Assembly (NCBI RefSeq): GCF_013409505.1
Contig: NZ_JACCBN010000001.1
Location: forward strand, 3,906,001-3,970,000
Reading direction: 5' to 3'
Origin: Actinomycetospora corticicola
Lineage (GTDB): Bacteria > Actinomycetota > Actinomycetes > Mycobacteriales > Pseudonocardiaceae
DNA length: 64,000 bases
Below are positions 14,353 to 23,996 of this stretch, piece after piece; within the stretch, counting starts at the first letter, position 1, and every line of letters begins with the position of its first letter. The notes under the pieces are model-generated. The model was not told the DNA's origin and did no database searches. It saw only the letters and a program-made list of their open reading frames with translations. The position numbers were made by a program, and so were the translations under genes.

Positions 14353-15420
14353 TCAGAGCTGCTCGGTCTCGGCGTAGTCCTGGCCGTCGTCGGTGCCGAA
14401 CGACCCGTACCCGCCGCCCTCGCCGTAGGACTCGTAGCCCTCCGAGGGGTAGTCGGACGCGGCCGCGCTCGGGTCGAACCCGGGCGGGCTGTCCTTCAGG
14501 GCCAGCCCGAGGCCGGCCAGCTTCATCTTGACCTCGTCGATGGACTTCGCACCGAAGTTGCGGATGTCCAGCAGGTCGGCCTCCGACCGGCCGACGAGCT
14601 CGCCGACCGTGTGGATGCCCTCCCGCTTGAGGCAGTTGTAGGACCGGACCGTGAGGTCGAGGTCCTCGATGGGCATCGCGAACGCCGCGATCGAGTCGGC
14701 CTCGGCGGGCGACGGCCCGATCTCGATGCCCTCCGAGTCGACGTTGAGCTCGCGCGCCAGACCGAACAGCTCGACGAGCGTGCGGCCGGCGGACGCGATG
14801 GCGTCGCGCGGGGTGATCGAGGGCTTGGTCTCGACGTCGAGGATCAGCTTGTCGAAGTCGGTGCGCTGCTCGACGCGGGTCGCCTCGACCTTGTAGCTGA
14901 CCTTCATCACCGGCGAGTAGATCGAGTCGACCGGGATCCGGCCGATCTCGGCGCCGGACGCCTTGTTCTGCGCGGCGGGGACGTAGCCGCGGCCACGCTC
15001 CACCACGAGCTCGACCTCGAGACGGCCCTGGTCGTTCAGGGTCGCGATGTGGAGGTCCGGGTTGTGCACGGTCACGCCGGCGGGCGGGACGATGTCCCCC
15101 GCCGTCACCGTACCCGGGCCCTGCTTGCGCAGGTACATCGTCGCCGGCTCGTCCTCCTCGGAGCTCACGACGAGCTCCTTGAGGTTCAGGATGATGTCGG
15201 TGACGTCCTCCTTCACCCCCGGGACGGTGGTGAACTCGTGGAGGACCCCGTCGACCCGGATCGAGGTCACGGCCGCGCCCGGGATGGACGACAGCAGGGT
15301 CCGCCGCAGCGAGTTGCCGAGGGTGTAGCCGAAGCCCGGCTCGAGCGGCTCGATGACGAACCGCGACCGGGTCTCGTCGACCGGCTCCTCCGAGAGGGCC
15401 GGGCGCTGGGAGATCAGCAC
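14353..15420 (-). CDS. rpoA: RNA polymerase alpha subunit
   Basis: A 355-residue alpha subunit. The N-terminal dimerisation and assembly domain ([20 protein letters not shown]) covers residues 1-235. The C-terminal DNA-binding domain has [20 protein letters not shown] and [19 protein letters not shown]. Beyond the standard end is a 30-residue Gly/Tyr/acidic tail ([19 protein letters not shown]), which makes the protein slightly longer than usual. It sits in the alpha operon after rpsD. The start is ATG 15420 with an upstream GGAAGG. Confidence 0.97.
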   Translation of the reverse strand: MLISQRPALSEEPVDETRSRFVIEPLEPGFGYTLGNSLRRTLLSSIPGAAVTSIRVDGVLHEFTTVPGVKEDVTDIILNLKELVVSSEEDEPATMYLRKQGPGTVTAGDIVPPAGVTVHNPDLHIATLNDQGRLEVELVVERGRGYVPAAQNKASGAEIGRIPVDSIYSPVMKVSYKVEATRVEQRTDFDKLILDVETKPSITPRDAIASAGRTLVELFGLARELNVDSEGIEIGPSPAEADSIAAFAMPIEDLDLTVRSYNCLKREGIHTVGELVGRSEADLLDIRNFGAKSIDEVKMKLAGLGLALKDSPPGFDPSAAASDYPSEGYESYGEGGGYGSFGTDDGQDYAETEQL

Positions 15421-15510
15421 AGAACTGTTCCTTCCGATGCTCGGGCATCCGCTATTTGATGCCGAACGAGGTGCCCGACCCGGCAGGATCGCCGGGTCGG
15501 GCCGGTCGAG

Positions 15511-16116
15511 CTACTTGGAGTAGAACTCGACGATCAGCTGCTCGGAGACGGGCGTGTCGATCTGCGACCGCTCGGGCAGCTGGTGGACGAAGATGCGCAG
15601 CGTCTCCGGGACGACCTGGAGCCAGCCGGGGACCGGGCGGTCACCGAACGACTCCTTCGCGTCCACGAAGGGCAGCATGTTCCGCGACTTGTCGCGGACG
15701 TCGATGATGTCGAACTGCGTCACCCGGTAGCTGGGGACGTCCACCTTCTGGCCGTTGACCAGGAAGTGACCGTGACCCACGAGCTGGCGGGCGGCGCGCC
15801 GCGTCCGGGCCAGGCCGGCGCGGTAGACGACCGAGTCGAGACGCGACTCGAGCAGGCGCAGGAACTCATCGCCGGTCTTGCCCTCGCGACGGTTCGCCTC
15901 CTCGAAGTACTTGCGCATCTGCTTCTCGAGGACCCCGTAGGTGAAGCGGACCTTCTGCTTCTCCTGGATCTGCATGAGGTACTCGGATTCCTTGATGCGA
16001 ATCCGACCGTGCTGCCCCGGCGGGTACGGACGACGCTCGAACGACTTGTCGCCGCCCACGAGGTCGACCTTGAGGCGACGGGACTTACGGGTGATCGGGC
16101 CGGTGTAGCGAGCCAT
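15511..16116 (-). CDS. rpsD: Ribosomal protein uS4
   Basis: A 201-residue uS4: MARYTGPITRKSRRLKVDLV and the S4 RNA-binding domain ESRLDSVVYRAGLARTRRAA with QLVGHGHFLVNGQKVDVPSY. It is a primary 16S rRNA assembly protein, and in many bacteria uS4 is the translational repressor of the alpha operon. The N-terminus has no CxxC zinc motif, so it is the zinc-free type. The gene lies 20 bases after rpsK. Confidence 0.97.
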   Translation of the reverse strand: MARYTGPITRKSRRLKVDLVGGDKSFERRPYPPGQHGRIRIKESEYLMQIQEKQKVRFTYGVLEKQMRKYFEEANRREGKTGDEFLRLLESRLDSVVYRAGLARTRRAARQLVGHGHFLVNGQKVDVPSYRVTQFDIIDVRDKSRNMLPFVDAKESFGDRPVPGWLQVVPETLRIFVHQLPERSQIDTPVSEQLIVEFYSK

Positions 16117-16136
16117 CTCTCGTTCTCCTCTCGGCC

Positions 16137-16547
16137 CTAGACCCGACGACGCTTCGGCGGGCGGCAGCCGTTGTGCGGCTGCGGGGTGACGTCGGAGATG
16201 GTCCCGACCTCGAGGCCCGCGGCCTGCAGCGAACGGATGGCGGTCTCACGGCCCGAGCCCGGGCCCTTGACGAACACGTCGACCTTCTTCATGCCGTGCT
16301 CGGCCGCCTTGCGGGCCGCGTTCTCGGCGGCCATCTGGGCGGCGAACGGCGTCGACTTGCGCGAGCCCTTGAAGCCGACGTGGCCGGCGGAGGCCCACGC
16401 GATCACCGCACCGCTGGGGTCGGTGATCGAGACGATGGTGTTGTTGAACGTGCTCTTGATGTGGGCCTGGCCCTGGGAGATGTTCTTCTTCTCCCGGCGG
16501 CGCACCTTCTTGGCGCCGGCGGCGCCGGCGCGGGTCCTGGGTGGCAT
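16137..16547 (-). CDS. rpsK: Ribosomal protein uS11
   Basis: A 136-residue uS11 with a basic N-terminal arm ([20 protein letters not shown]), the core [20 protein letters not shown] and the conserved C-terminus [18 protein letters not shown]. It lines the mRNA exit cleft on the 30S platform. Length and motifs are standard. Confidence 0.97.
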   Translation of the reverse strand: MPPRTRAGAAGAKKVRRREKKNISQGQAHIKSTFNNTIVSITDPSGAVIAWASAGHVGFKGSRKSTPFAAQMAAENAARKAAEHGMKKVDVFVKGPGSGRETAIRSLQAAGLEVGTISDVTPQPHNGCRPPKRRRV

Positions 16548-16581
16548 TCAGCTGACTCCTGGTGAGGTGATCGGGCCCCGC

Positions 16582-16962
16582 CTACTTGCGGGTGGCCTTC
16601 TTCTTGCCGGCGACGGTCTTCTTCGGGCCCTTGCGCGAGCGGGCGTTGGTCTTCGTCCGCTGGCCGTGGACCGGGAGGTTGCGCCGGTGGCGGAGGCCCT
16701 GGTAGCTGCCGATCTCGACCTTGCGCCGGATGTCCGCCTGGACCTCGCGCCGCAGGTCACCCTCGACCCGGAGGTTCTGCTCGATGAACGAACGGATCGC
16801 CGCGGCGTCCGAGTCGCTCAGGTCCTTGCTCCGCAGGTCGGGGTCGATGCCCGTCTCCCGGAGGATCTCCTTGGACCGGCTGCGGCCGATCCCGAAGATG
16901 TAGGTCAGCGCGATCTCCATCCGCTTCTCGCGGGGCAGATCGACGCCGGAAATGCGTGCCAT
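16582..16962 (-). CDS. rpsM: Ribosomal protein uS13
   Basis: A 126-residue uS13: [20 protein letters not shown], the helix-hairpin [19 protein letters not shown] and the tail [20 protein letters not shown] type sequence with a Lys-rich end. It contacts tRNA and the 50S through bridge B1. The start at 16962 is set by homology and by GAGGAG eleven bases upstream; the frame is open for 46 more codons but that part is not S13. Confidence 0.96.
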   Translation of the reverse strand: MARISGVDLPREKRMEIALTYIFGIGRSRSKEILRETGIDPDLRSKDLSDSDAAAIRSFIEQNLRVEGDLRREVQADIRRKVEIGSYQGLRHRRNLPVHGQRTKTNARSRKGPKKTVAGKKKATRK

Positions 16963-17125
16963 GTGGCGACGTACTCCTCGTGTCGTCAGGAGGTCTGGAA
17001 CCCCGTCCGTCCCGACGACGTCCGTCGTCGGGCCCCGGCCTCCCGCCGGGGGTGGTTCCGCCGGGACTGTGCCGACGTAGGTACGGGGGATGTCTCGCAC
17101 CCGGGTGGGCCCGGGTGCGTGGGCG

Positions 17126-17239
17126 TCAGCCCTGACGCTGCTTGTGCCGCAGGTTGTCGCAGATGACCATGACCCGCCCGTGACGGCGGACCACCTGGCA
17201 CTTCGCGCAGATTCGCTTGACGCTCGGCTGGACCTTCAC
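17126..17239 (-). CDS. rpmJ: Ribosomal protein bL36 (zinc type)
   Basis: A 37-residue protein, [19 protein letters not shown] followed by [18 protein letters not shown]. The Cys-x2-Cys, Cys and His ligands (ICAKC, ICDN, RH) are all present, so this is the zinc-binding C+ form. The start is GTG 17239. It lies between infA and rpsM, the standard place. Confidence 0.95.
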   Translation of the reverse strand: MKVQPSVKRICAKCQVVRRHGRVMVICDNLRHKQRQG

Positions 17240-17260
17240 GATCTCGTCCTCGCTTGCCGG

Positions 17261-17482
17261 TTACTTGTAGCGGTAGACGATGCGACCGCGCGACAGGTCG
17301 TACGGCGAGAGCTCGACCACGACCTTGTCCTCGGGGAGGATTCGGATGTAGTGCTGTCGCATCTTGCCGCTGATGTGCGCCAGGACCTTGTGCCCGTTCT
17401 CGAGCTCGACCCGGAACATCGCGTTGGGCAGGGGCTCGACGACCCTGCCCTCGACCTCGATGGCGCCGTCCTTCTTCGCCAT
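17261..17482 (-). CDS. infA: Translation initiation factor IF-1
   Basis: A 73-residue single OB-fold protein: [20 protein letters not shown], then [20 protein letters not shown] and [10 protein letters not shown]. It binds the 30S A site during initiation. The ATG at 17482 is fixed by homology; the frame is open upstream but not IF-1-like. First gene of the infA-rpmJ-rpsM-rpsK-rpsD-rpoA-rplQ unit. Confidence 0.97.
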   Translation of the reverse strand: MAKKDGAIEVEGRVVEPLPNAMFRVELENGHKVLAHISGKMRQHYIRILPEDKVVVELSPYDLSRGRIVYRYK

Positions 17483-17808
17483 GTCCTCCGCACTCTCGCG
17501 CCACCGTGGATCCCGCGTCCCCGGGCTGTTCCCGCCAGGGACGTACTCACCGCGGCGGCCTCGTCGTCCCGCCGTGCCACCACCTCGCGGGTGCGGGGTG
17601 GATCGGGTGCGTGAGGAGGTACCGGACCGCACCGACCCGACGGGCCCGCGTGAGACACGGCACGACACGCGCACCAGCTCCTCAGTGTACGCGGGGCGTG
17701 TCGAGGACCCGGACGGCGGGTGTGCGCGCGGAGCAAGGAGTCAGCATTGACCGTTTCTCCTCGGAGGCGACACGATGACGCCCCATCCCCAGCATCGAGG
17801 AGGAGCAC
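17483..17808. other. Divergent intergenic region, infA and SDR gene
   Basis: No gene is supported in these 326 bases. The promoters for infA (minus) and for the SDR gene (plus) must lie here. GTACACTGAGG on the minus strand at about 17690 contains a TACACT -10-like hexamer, but no good -35 was seen. GAGGAGG precedes the SDR start. Confidence 0.4.
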
Positions 17809-18588
17809 GTGGACGTCGACGGTGTCGTCGCGCTGGTGACCGGAGGAGCGTCCGGCCTGGGTCGGGCGACCGTGGAGAAGCTGCACGCGAAGGGCGCGTC
17901 GGTGGTGATCGTGGACCTGCCGTCCTCGGCGGGGGCCGACGTCGCGGCCGGGCTCGGGGAGCGGGCGGTGTTCTCGCCCGCCGACGTGACCGACCCGGAG
18001 CAGGTCACGCAGGCGATCGACGCCGCCGCGGGCCTCGGCACGCTGCGCGTCGCGATCAACTGCGCGGGGATCGGCAGCGCCCACCGCACCGCGGGGCGCA
18101 AGGGCCCGTTCCCGCTCGAGGACTTCACGCGGGTCCTGGGCGTCAACCTGATCGGCACGTTCAACGTCATCCGGCTCGCCGCGCAGGCGATGAGCGAGAA
18201 CGACGCGCTCACCGACCCGGGCGTGGACACCGGTGACCGCGGGGTCATCGTCAACACGGCGTCCGTGGCCGCCTTCGACGGCCAGATCGGGCAGGCCGCC
18301 TACTCGGCCTCGAAGGGCGGCATCGTCGGGATGACGCTGCCGATCGCCCGGGACCTCGCGTCGATCGGCATCCGCGTCTGCACGATCGCCCCGGGCCTGT
18401 TCCACACCCCGCTGTTCGCGACCCTGCCCCAGGAGCACATCGACTCCCTGGGCGCCCAGGTCCCCCACCCGTCGCGCCTCGGCGACCCGACGGAGTACGC
18501 GGCCCTCGCCGCCCACATCGTCGAGAACCCGATGCTCAACGGCGAGACGATCCGGCTCGACGGCGCCATCCGCATGGCCCCGAAGTAG
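17809..18588 (+). CDS. Short-chain dehydrogenase, HSD10-like 3-hydroxyacyl-CoA dehydrogenase
   Basis: A 259-residue SDR. The NAD(H) motif TGGASGLG is at residues 11-18, NCAG at 84-87, and the catalytic residues are Ser152, Tyr165 and Lys169 (YSASK). Asp36 in VIVDLP indicates NAD rather than NADP. The C-terminus [20 protein letters not shown] and [12 protein letters not shown] closely matches the mitochondrial HSD17B10 group, which oxidises (S)-3-hydroxyacyl-CoA and 2-methyl-3-hydroxybutyryl-CoA. A role in isoleucine or branched-chain and fatty acyl-CoA breakdown is therefore likely. The start is GTG 17809, five bases after GAGGAGG. It interrupts the ribosomal superoperon on the opposite strand. 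Confidence 0.88.
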   Translation: MDVDGVVALVTGGASGLGRATVEKLHAKGASVVIVDLPSSAGADVAAGLGERAVFSPADVTDPEQVTQAIDAAAGLGTLRVAINCAGIGSAHRTAGRKGPFPLEDFTRVLGVNLIGTFNVIRLAAQAMSENDALTDPGVDTGDRGVIVNTASVAAFDGQIGQAAYSASKGGIVGMTLPIARDLASIGIRVCTIAPGLFHTPLFATLPQEHIDSLGAQVPHPSRLGDPTEYAALAAHIVENPMLNGETIRLDGAIRMAPK

Positions 18589-18596
18589 TCCGCGCG

Positions 18597-18626
18597 CGGT
18601 CCGCCCTCACGTCCGGGGGCGGACCG
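18597..18626. terminator. Bidirectional stem between convergent genes
   Basis: CGGTCCGCCC (18597-18606) and GGGCGGACCG (18617-18626) pair perfectly. It follows the SDR stop and overlaps the 3' end of the DUF1707 gene, so it can serve both strands. Confidence 0.55.
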
Positions 18627-19101
18627 CCGCCCGCCCGAGCCCGCCGAGTGCGAGCGCGAGGCCCCACGGCCCGGCGACCCAGATCCACCACGGGTACACC
18701 ACCGCGGCGGACCCGACCGACACCGCCAGCCAGATCACGACGTTGACGACGCTCACCACCGCCCACGCGGCGACCGCACCCCGGCCGCCGGCGCAGGGAC
18801 CCGCCCCGGGGACGGGGAACGGCGGCGCGAACGGCAGGGGCATCGCACCGTCCCGACGTCGGGTCGGCGCCGGTCGGGCCGCTCGTGCCACCGCGCCGTC
18901 GGCCCCGGCCGACGTCGGCCCGGGCAGGTCCGCGAGCAGCGGCGCGAGGTCGTCACGCACCACGGCGGCGTGGGCCGCCCGCACCCGCTCGTCGTACTCC
19001 GCCAGCGTCAGGCGCCCCTCGCCGTGGGCCGCCACCAGCCGCGTCGCGACCTGCTCCCGCTCGGCGTCCGACACCCGCACCGCACCCTGCTCCACCATCA
19101 C
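18607..19101 (-). CDS. DUF1707 membrane protein
   Basis: A 164-residue protein. The N-terminal DUF1707 motif is RVSDAEREQVATRLVAAHGE, then GRLTLAEYDERVRAAHAA. A Pro/Arg-rich linker follows, then two transmembrane helices (AVAAWAVVSVVNVVIWLAVS and WWIWVAGPWGLALALGGLG). DUF1707 is a short actinobacterial domain, often at the N-terminus of membrane proteins; its biochemical role is unknown. The gene lies between map and the SDR gene and is transcribed like map. Confidence 0.75.
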   Translation of the reverse strand: MMVEQGAVRVSDAEREQVATRLVAAHGEGRLTLAEYDERVRAAHAAVVRDDLAPLLADLPGPTSAGADGAVARAARPAPTRRRDGAMPLPFAPPFPVPGAGPCAGGRGAVAAWAVVSVVNVVIWLAVSVGSAAVVYPWWIWVAGPWGLALALGGLGRAAVRPRT

Positions 19102-19139
19102 GGCCTCCCCGCGTCGTTTCGTCCTGCGAGGAGAGTACC

Positions 19140-19165
19140 CGGATAGCGGAGAGTTCAGCTATCCG
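19140..19165. repeat. Inverted repeat between map and DUF1707 genes
   Basis: CGGATAGC and GCTATCCG are perfect 8-bp complements around ten bases, overlapping the map stop. It could be the end of the map transcript or an operator for the DUF1707 gene; there is no U tract. Confidence 0.4.
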
Positions 19166-20067
19166 TCCGTGCCATCGGGTCGAGCTCCGCTGCGCTCCGT
19201 CTCCGCGGCCGCCGTCAGCACCCAGGGCCCGTGGTCGGTGACGGCGACGGTGTGCTCCCAATGGGCCGCGCGCCCGCCGTCGAGCGTCACCACGGTCCAC
19301 TCGTCGTCGAGCTCGTCGGTCTCCGGGTCGCCCGCGGTGAGCATCGGCTCGATCGCGAGCACCATGCCCTCGCGCAGCCGGAGCCCGGTCCCGGGTCGGC
19401 CCACGTTCGGCAGGAACGGCTCCATGTGCATCTCGGTGCCGATGCCGTGGCCGCCGTAGTCCGCGACGATGCCGAACGGGCCGCCGTCGGGGCGGTGGTG
19501 CCGGCCGACCTCGTGCTCGACGGCGTGCGAGACGTCGCCCAGCCGGTTGCCCGGCCGGACCTCGGCGATCCCCGCCCACATCGAGGCGCGGCAGGCGGCC
19601 GAGAGCGCGGTGTCCCCCGGCCGTGCGGTCCCGATCTGCAGGGTCACCGCCGCGTCGCCGTGCCAGCCCTCGAGGATCGCGCCGCAGTCGACCGAGAGGA
19701 GGTCGCCGTCGGCCAGCACGGTGGTGGCCGCGGGGATGCCGTGGACGACCTCGGCGTTCACCGAGGCGCAGATGCTGCCCGGGAAGCCGTGGTAGCCGAG
19801 GAAGGACGGGACCGCGCCCGCCTCGCGGATCGTGGTCTCGGCGAGCTCGTCGAGGTCCTTCGTCGACACCCCGACCGTCGCGGCGGCCGTGACCCGGGAC
19901 AGGGCCTCGGCCACGACGAGGCCGGCGGCCCGCATCGCCTCGATCTCACCGCGACTCTTGAGCTGGATCTCCGAGCCGATGCGACCGCCGGACAGCCGCC
20001 CGGCGACGCGTCCGAGGCCGGCGGTCATCTCCGCGAACCGTCCTCCGGAGAGACCACCGGCACCCAC
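19159..20067 (-). CDS. map: Methionine aminopeptidase, type I
   Basis: A 302-residue enzyme that removes N-terminal Met. The five metal ligands are all there: Asp127 (SVDCGA), Asp138 (WHGDAAV), His207 (GGHGIG), Glu240 (AIEPM) and Glu271 (WEHTV); His109 is the catalytic histidine in VVHGIP. About 35 extra residues precede the usual start near [16 protein letters not shown]. They could be a real N-terminal extension or an over-long start. A second point is a slightly longer segment before the His ligand ([19 protein letters not shown]). It follows adk by six bases. Confidence 0.94.
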   Translation of the reverse strand: MGAGGLSGGRFAEMTAGLGRVAGRLSGGRIGSEIQLKSRGEIEAMRAAGLVVAEALSRVTAAATVGVSTKDLDELAETTIREAGAVPSFLGYHGFPGSICASVNAEVVHGIPAATTVLADGDLLSVDCGAILEGWHGDAAVTLQIGTARPGDTALSAACRASMWAGIAEVRPGNRLGDVSHAVEHEVGRHHRPDGGPFGIVADYGGHGIGTEMHMEPFLPNVGRPGTGLRLREGMVLAIEPMLTAGDPETDELDDEWTVVTLDGGRAAHWEHTVAVTDHGPWVLTAAAETERSGARPDGTDG

Positions 20068-20073
20068 GTCGGC

Positions 20074-20631
20074 TCAGTCCTCCGGCTCGTCGGCCAGCGC
20101 GTCGGTCGCCCGGTCGGTGACCTCGTCCATGGAGCCCATGGCGTCGACCTTGACCAGGAGGTCCCGGTAGTACTCGATCAGCGGGGCGGTCTCCCGGCGG
20201 TAGACCTCCTGCCGGTTGCGGATGACGTCCTCGGTGTCGTCCGAACGCCCGCGGGCCGTCAGTCGCTGGATGAGCTCCTCGTCGTCGACCTCGAACAGCA
20301 GGACCGCGTCGAGGCGCTGGTCGAGCTCACCGAGGACCTTGTCCAGCTCGTCGGCCTGCGAGGTGTTCCGCGGGAACCCGTCGAGGAGGAAGCCCTCCGC
20401 CGCGTCCGGCTGCGCGAGCCGGTCCTTGACCATCGCGACGGTGACCTCGTCCGGCACCAGGTCGCCCGCGTCGACGTACCGCTGGGCCTCCTTGCCGAGC
20501 TCGGTCCCGTTCTTCATGTTGTCGCGGAAGAGGTCGCCGGTGGAGATGTGCGGGGCGTCGAGCCGCTCCGACAGCCGAGCCGCCTGCGTGCCCTTCCCGG
20601 CCCCGGGCGGTCCCACCAGAACGATCCTCAT
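20074..20631 (-). CDS. adk: Adenylate kinase
   Basis: A 185-residue short-lid adenylate kinase (AMP + ATP to 2 ADP). The P-loop [10 protein letters not shown] lies at residues 7-16, and the AMP site is [18 protein letters not shown]. The lid has [15 protein letters not shown] with no zinc cysteines, as in mycobacterial Adk. The ATG at 20631 has GGGAG close upstream and was preferred to an in-frame ATG twelve codons earlier. secY-adk-map is a conserved unit. Confidence 0.96.
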   Translation of the reverse strand: MRIVLVGPPGAGKGTQAARLSERLDAPHISTGDLFRDNMKNGTELGKEAQRYVDAGDLVPDEVTVAMVKDRLAQPDAAEGFLLDGFPRNTSQADELDKVLGELDQRLDAVLLFEVDDEELIQRLTARGRSDDTEDVIRNRQEVYRRETAPLIEYYRDLLVKVDAMGSMDEVTDRATDALADEPED

Positions 20632-20733
20632 GTCCACTCCCTCTCGTGCGGGGCCGTCGTCGGCCACCCGCTCATCCTGCCCGGAGCGCGCCCGTGGCGC
20701 TCCCCGCCGAGGCGACGGGCGCCGACCCGGTCG

Positions 20734-22053
20734 TCAGCGCAGGAAACCCTCGTAGTTGCGCTGCATCAGCTGGCTCTCGATCTGCTTCACGGTGTCCAGG
20801 CCGACACCGACCATGATCAGCACCGCGGTCCCGCCGAAGGGGAAGTTCTGGTTCTGACCCTGGCCCGTGATACCCAGGAAGAAGTTCGGGAGGACAGCGA
20901 TGATGCCGAGGTAGATCGATCCCGGCAAGGTGATCCGCGACAGCACGTACTGCAGGTACTCCGCCGTCGGCCGACCCGGGCGGATGCCGGGGATGAAGCC
21001 GCCGAACTTCTTCATCTCGTCGGCGCGTTCCTCCGGGTTGAACGTGATCGCCACGTAGAAGTACGTGAAGAAGATGATCAACGCGAAGTACAGGACGATG
21101 TGGACCGGGTTCGACTGGTTCGCCAGGTAGTTCTGGACGAAGACCGCGAAGCCCGACGTCGAGTTGCCCACGAGCCGCGAGAGCAGGTCGGGCAGGTAGA
21201 GCAGCGACGACCCGAAGATCACCGGGATGACACCGGCCTGGTTGACCTTCAACGGCAGGTAGGTCGACGTCCCGCCGTACATCCGGCGCCCGACCATGCG
21301 CTTCGCGTACTGGACGGGGATGCGCCGCTGGCCCTGCTCGACGAACACGACGCTCGCGATGATGGCGAGGCCGAAGACGCAGACCACGGCGAAGACGAGA
21401 CCGCCGGAGCTGGAGAGGATCTGCTGCCCCTCGGCCGGGATGCGGGCCGCGATCGAGCAGAAGATCAGCAGCGACATGCCGTTGCCGACGCCGCGCTCGG
21501 TGACGAGCTCGCCGAACCACATGATGATCGCGGTGCCCGCCGTCATGACGAGGACGATGACCGCGAGGTCGAAGATGCCGGCGTTCGGCAGGATCGGGAA
21601 CTGGCTCGGGTCGCAGTTCTGGAAGAGCTGCCCGCGGTCGGCCAGCGCCACGATGCCCGTGGACTGCAGGATCGCCAGGGCGATCGTGAGGTACCGCGTG
21701 TACTGCGTGAGGGTGCCCTGCCCGGACTGCCCCTCCTTCTTCAGCTGCTCGAACCGCGGGATGACCACGGTGAGCAGCTGGACGATGATGCTCGCCGTGA
21801 TGTAGGGCATGATGCCCAGGGCGAAGATCGACAGCTGCAGCAGCGCGCCGCCGGAGAACAGGTTGATCAGGGCGTAGACGCTCTGGGAGTCGCCGCCTTC
21901 GACCTGGCGCAGACAGGCCTGCACGTTGGTGTACGAGACACCCGGCGCCGGCAGGGTCGCACCCAACCGGTACACCGCGACGATGCCGAGCGTGAACAGG
22001 ATCTTCTTGCGCAGGTCCGGCGTCGCCAGCGCGGACCGCACGGGGCCGAGCAC
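20734..22053 (-). CDS. secY: Preprotein translocase channel SecY
   Basis: A 439-residue SecY with ten transmembrane helices. It has the plug region (LQLSIFALGIMPYITASIIV), cytoplasmic loop 4 (VQYAKRMVGRRMYGGTSTYL) and the C-terminal helices. It forms the Sec channel with the SecE encoded at 62456. It begins a unit with adk and map, separated from rplO by a 12-bp stem-loop. Confidence 0.97.
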   Translation of the reverse strand: MLGPVRSALATPDLRKKILFTLGIVAVYRLGATLPAPGVSYTNVQACLRQVEGGDSQSVYALINLFSGGALLQLSIFALGIMPYITASIIVQLLTVVIPRFEQLKKEGQSGQGTLTQYTRYLTIALAILQSTGIVALADRGQLFQNCDPSQFPILPNAGIFDLAVIVLVMTAGTAIIMWFGELVTERGVGNGMSLLIFCSIAARIPAEGQQILSSSGGLVFAVVCVFGLAIIASVVFVEQGQRRIPVQYAKRMVGRRMYGGTSTYLPLKVNQAGVIPVIFGSSLLYLPDLLSRLVGNSTSGFAVFVQNYLANQSNPVHIVLYFALIIFFTYFYVAITFNPEERADEMKKFGGFIPGIRPGRPTAEYLQYVLSRITLPGSIYLGIIAVLPNFFLGITGQGQNQNFPFGGTAVLIMVGVGLDTVKQIESQLMQRNYEGFLR

Positions 22054-22240
22054 TCGGACCTCCAGCGGGTTGTCGAATCCGGCCCCACCGTGCGACCGGG
22101 GACCCCGGCCGGACGGCCGACACCCCGCCGACGCGGGGCGGTCCGACGAGACGCGGAACGGCCTGCTGGCGAGGGTAACAGCAGGGCGTTTCGACGAACG
22201 GGGCGCCGGTGAGGGCGGCGGAGGCCCCTCCGGACGCGAA

Positions 22241-22278
22241 CGGGCCCGGAGGTGCTCGGGTGAGCTCCTCCGGGCCCG
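22241..22278 (-). terminator. Terminator after rplO
   Basis: CGGGCCCGGAGG and CCTCCGGGCCCG form a perfect 12-bp stem with a 14-base loop, 20 bases after the rplO stop. The minus-strand tail is TTCGCG, so U-poor. It separates the spc genes from secY-adk-map. Confidence 0.65.
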
Positions 22279-22298
22279 TGGCGCGGGTGGTGCGCGGA

Positions 22299-22757
22299 CT
22301 ACAGGACGGTCGTCGACCCGCCCGCGGCACCGATCTTCTCGGCGGCGGAGCCGGAGAACGCGTGCGCGCTCACCTGCAGCGTCACCGATCCGAGGTCGCC
22401 CTCGCCGAGCACCTTGACCGGGTGCCCGGCACGGACGGCGCCGGCGGCGACGAGCTCGGCCGGACCGATCTCACCGCCGTTCGGGAACAGCCGCGCGAGG
22501 TCGCCGATGTTGACGACCTGCGCGACGACCTTGTTGCGGTTGCGGAAGCCCTTGAGCTTCGGCAGGCGCATCTGCAGCGGCATCTGGCCGCCCTCGAAGC
22601 GCGCGGGCACGTTCTTGCGGGCGCCCGTGCCCTTCGTGCCGCGACCGGCCGTCTTGCCCTTCGAGCCCTCACCGCGACCCACGCGGGTCTTCTCCGTCTT
22701 GCTCCCGGGAGCCGGACGGAGGTGGTGGAGCTTCAGCGGTGCTGAGCTGTCGGCCAT
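22299..22757 (-). CDS. rplO: Ribosomal protein uL15
   Basis: A 152-residue uL15: [20 protein letters not shown], the Gly-rich arm [20 protein letters not shown] and the globular C-terminus. It is a late 50S assembly protein. The start lies one base after the rpmD stop. Confidence 0.97.
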   Translation of the reverse strand: MADSSAPLKLHHLRPAPGSKTEKTRVGRGEGSKGKTAGRGTKGTGARKNVPARFEGGQMPLQMRLPKLKGFRNRNKVVAQVVNIGDLARLFPNGGEIGPAELVAAGAVRAGHPVKVLGEGDLGSVTLQVSAHAFSGSAAEKIGAAGGSTTVL

Positions 22758-22758
22758 G

Positions 22759-22938
22759 TCAGACCTCCTCGACGGTGACGAGGTGCCGCACGGTGTGGAT
22801 CATCCCGCGGTTCTGCGGGTCGTCCGGGCGCGTGACCGTGGCGCCGATACGGCGCAGGCCCAGCGACCGGAGGGTCTCGCGCTGGTTGCGCTTGCCCCCG
22901 ATCCCGGACTTGACCTGGGTGACCTTGAGGTCGGCCAT
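22759..22938 (-). CDS. rpmD: Ribosomal protein uL30
   Basis: A 59-residue protein, [20 protein letters not shown], then [20 protein letters not shown] and [14 protein letters not shown]. It is the usual bacterial length for uL30. The ATG at 22938 lies one base before the rpsE stop region, and the TGA is one base before the rplO ATG. Confidence 0.95.
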   Translation of the reverse strand: MADLKVTQVKSGIGGKRNQRETLRSLGLRRIGATVTRPDDPQNRGMIHTVRHLVTVEEV

Positions 22939-22939
22939 G

Positions 22940-23542
22940 TCAGACCCCCTGACCGGCGCGCTGACGCAGCATCCGCGCCGGCGCGACCTCGTCGAGCGGC
23001 AGCCCGCGGCGCGCCGCGACGGCCTCGGGGACCTGCAGCGCCTTCAGGGCCGCCACCGTGGCGTGCACGATGTTGATGGCGTTCTGGCTGCCCAGGGACT
23101 TGGACAGGATGTCCTGGATCCCCGCGCACTCCAGGACCGCGCGCACCGGGCCACCGGCGATGACGCCGGTACCGGGGCTCGCGGGGCGCAGGAGCACGAC
23201 GCCCGCGGCGTCCTCGCCCTGCACCGGGTGCGTGATGGTGCCGGCGATGCGCGGGACGCGGAAGAAGTTCTTCTTCGCCTCCTCCACGCCCTTGGCGATC
23301 GCGGCCGGCACCTCCTTGGCCTTGCCGTAGCCCACCCCGACCTCGCCGTCGCCGTTGCCGACGATGACGAGCGCGGTGAAGCTGAAGCGACGGCCGCCCT
23401 TGACGACCTTGGCCACGCGGTTGATGGCGACGACGCGCTCGAGCGTCGCCGACCTGTCCTGGGCGCCGCCGCGGCCGCCGCCCTGACGGTCGCGGTCGCG
23501 CCCGCCCTGGCCGCCGCCCTCGCGGCGCTGAGTGCCCGGCAT
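22940..23542 (-). CDS. rpsE: Ribosomal protein uS5
   Basis: A 200-residue uS5. A Gly/Arg/Gln-rich N-terminal extension of about 30 residues precedes the core [20 protein letters not shown], with [20 protein letters not shown] and [20 protein letters not shown]. It helps set decoding accuracy and mRNA unwinding. The spectinomycin-contact loop looks normal. Confidence 0.96.
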   Translation of the reverse strand: MPGTQRREGGGQGGRDRDRQGGGRGGAQDRSATLERVVAINRVAKVVKGGRRFSFTALVIVGNGDGEVGVGYGKAKEVPAAIAKGVEEAKKNFFRVPRIAGTITHPVQGEDAAGVVLLRPASPGTGVIAGGPVRAVLECAGIQDILSKSLGSQNAINIVHATVAALKALQVPEAVAARRGLPLDEVAPARMLRQRAGQGV

Positions 23543-23582
23543 CAGGCGTCCTTCCCTTGCGTGTACGAGATGAGGTGGGCCA

Positions 23583-23996
23583 TCAGAAGGTCAGGCCCCC
23601 CTCGCGGGCCGCGTCGGCGAGCTGCGCGATGCGGCCGTGGTACCGGCGCCCGCCGCGGTCGAACACGACCGCGTCGATGCCGGCGGACTTCGTGCGGGAC
23701 GCGACGAGCTCGCCGACCTTCGCGGCCTGCGCCTTCTTGTCGCCGTCGAGCCCGCGGACGTCGGCCTCCATGCTGGAGGCGTGGGCCAGCGTGTGGCCCG
23801 CCAGGTCGTCGATGACCTGCGCGGTGATGTGCCGCGAGGACCGGGTGACGACGAGACGCGGACGCTCCGCCGTGCCCTCGACCTTCTTGCGGAGGCGGGC
23901 GTGCCGGCGCGCGAGGCCGGTGCGGCGGGTCTGCGAGACGCTCTTGCCCACGACGACGCGCTTCTTCGCTGCGTTGCTGCTGGTCTCAGCCATCAC
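23583..23996 (-). CDS. rplR: Ribosomal protein uL18
   Basis: A 137-residue uL18 that binds 5S r[23 protein letters not shown], then [20 protein letters not shown] and [20 protein letters not shown]. It starts at GTG 23996 or the following ATG 23993, both overlapping the rplF stop. Confidence 0.96.
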   Translation of the reverse strand: MMAETSSNAAKKRVVVGKSVSQTRRTGLARRHARLRKKVEGTAERPRLVVTRSSRHITAQVIDDLAGHTLAHASSMEADVRGLDGDKKAQAAKVGELVASRTKSAGIDAVVFDRGGRRYHGRIAQLADAAREGGLTF

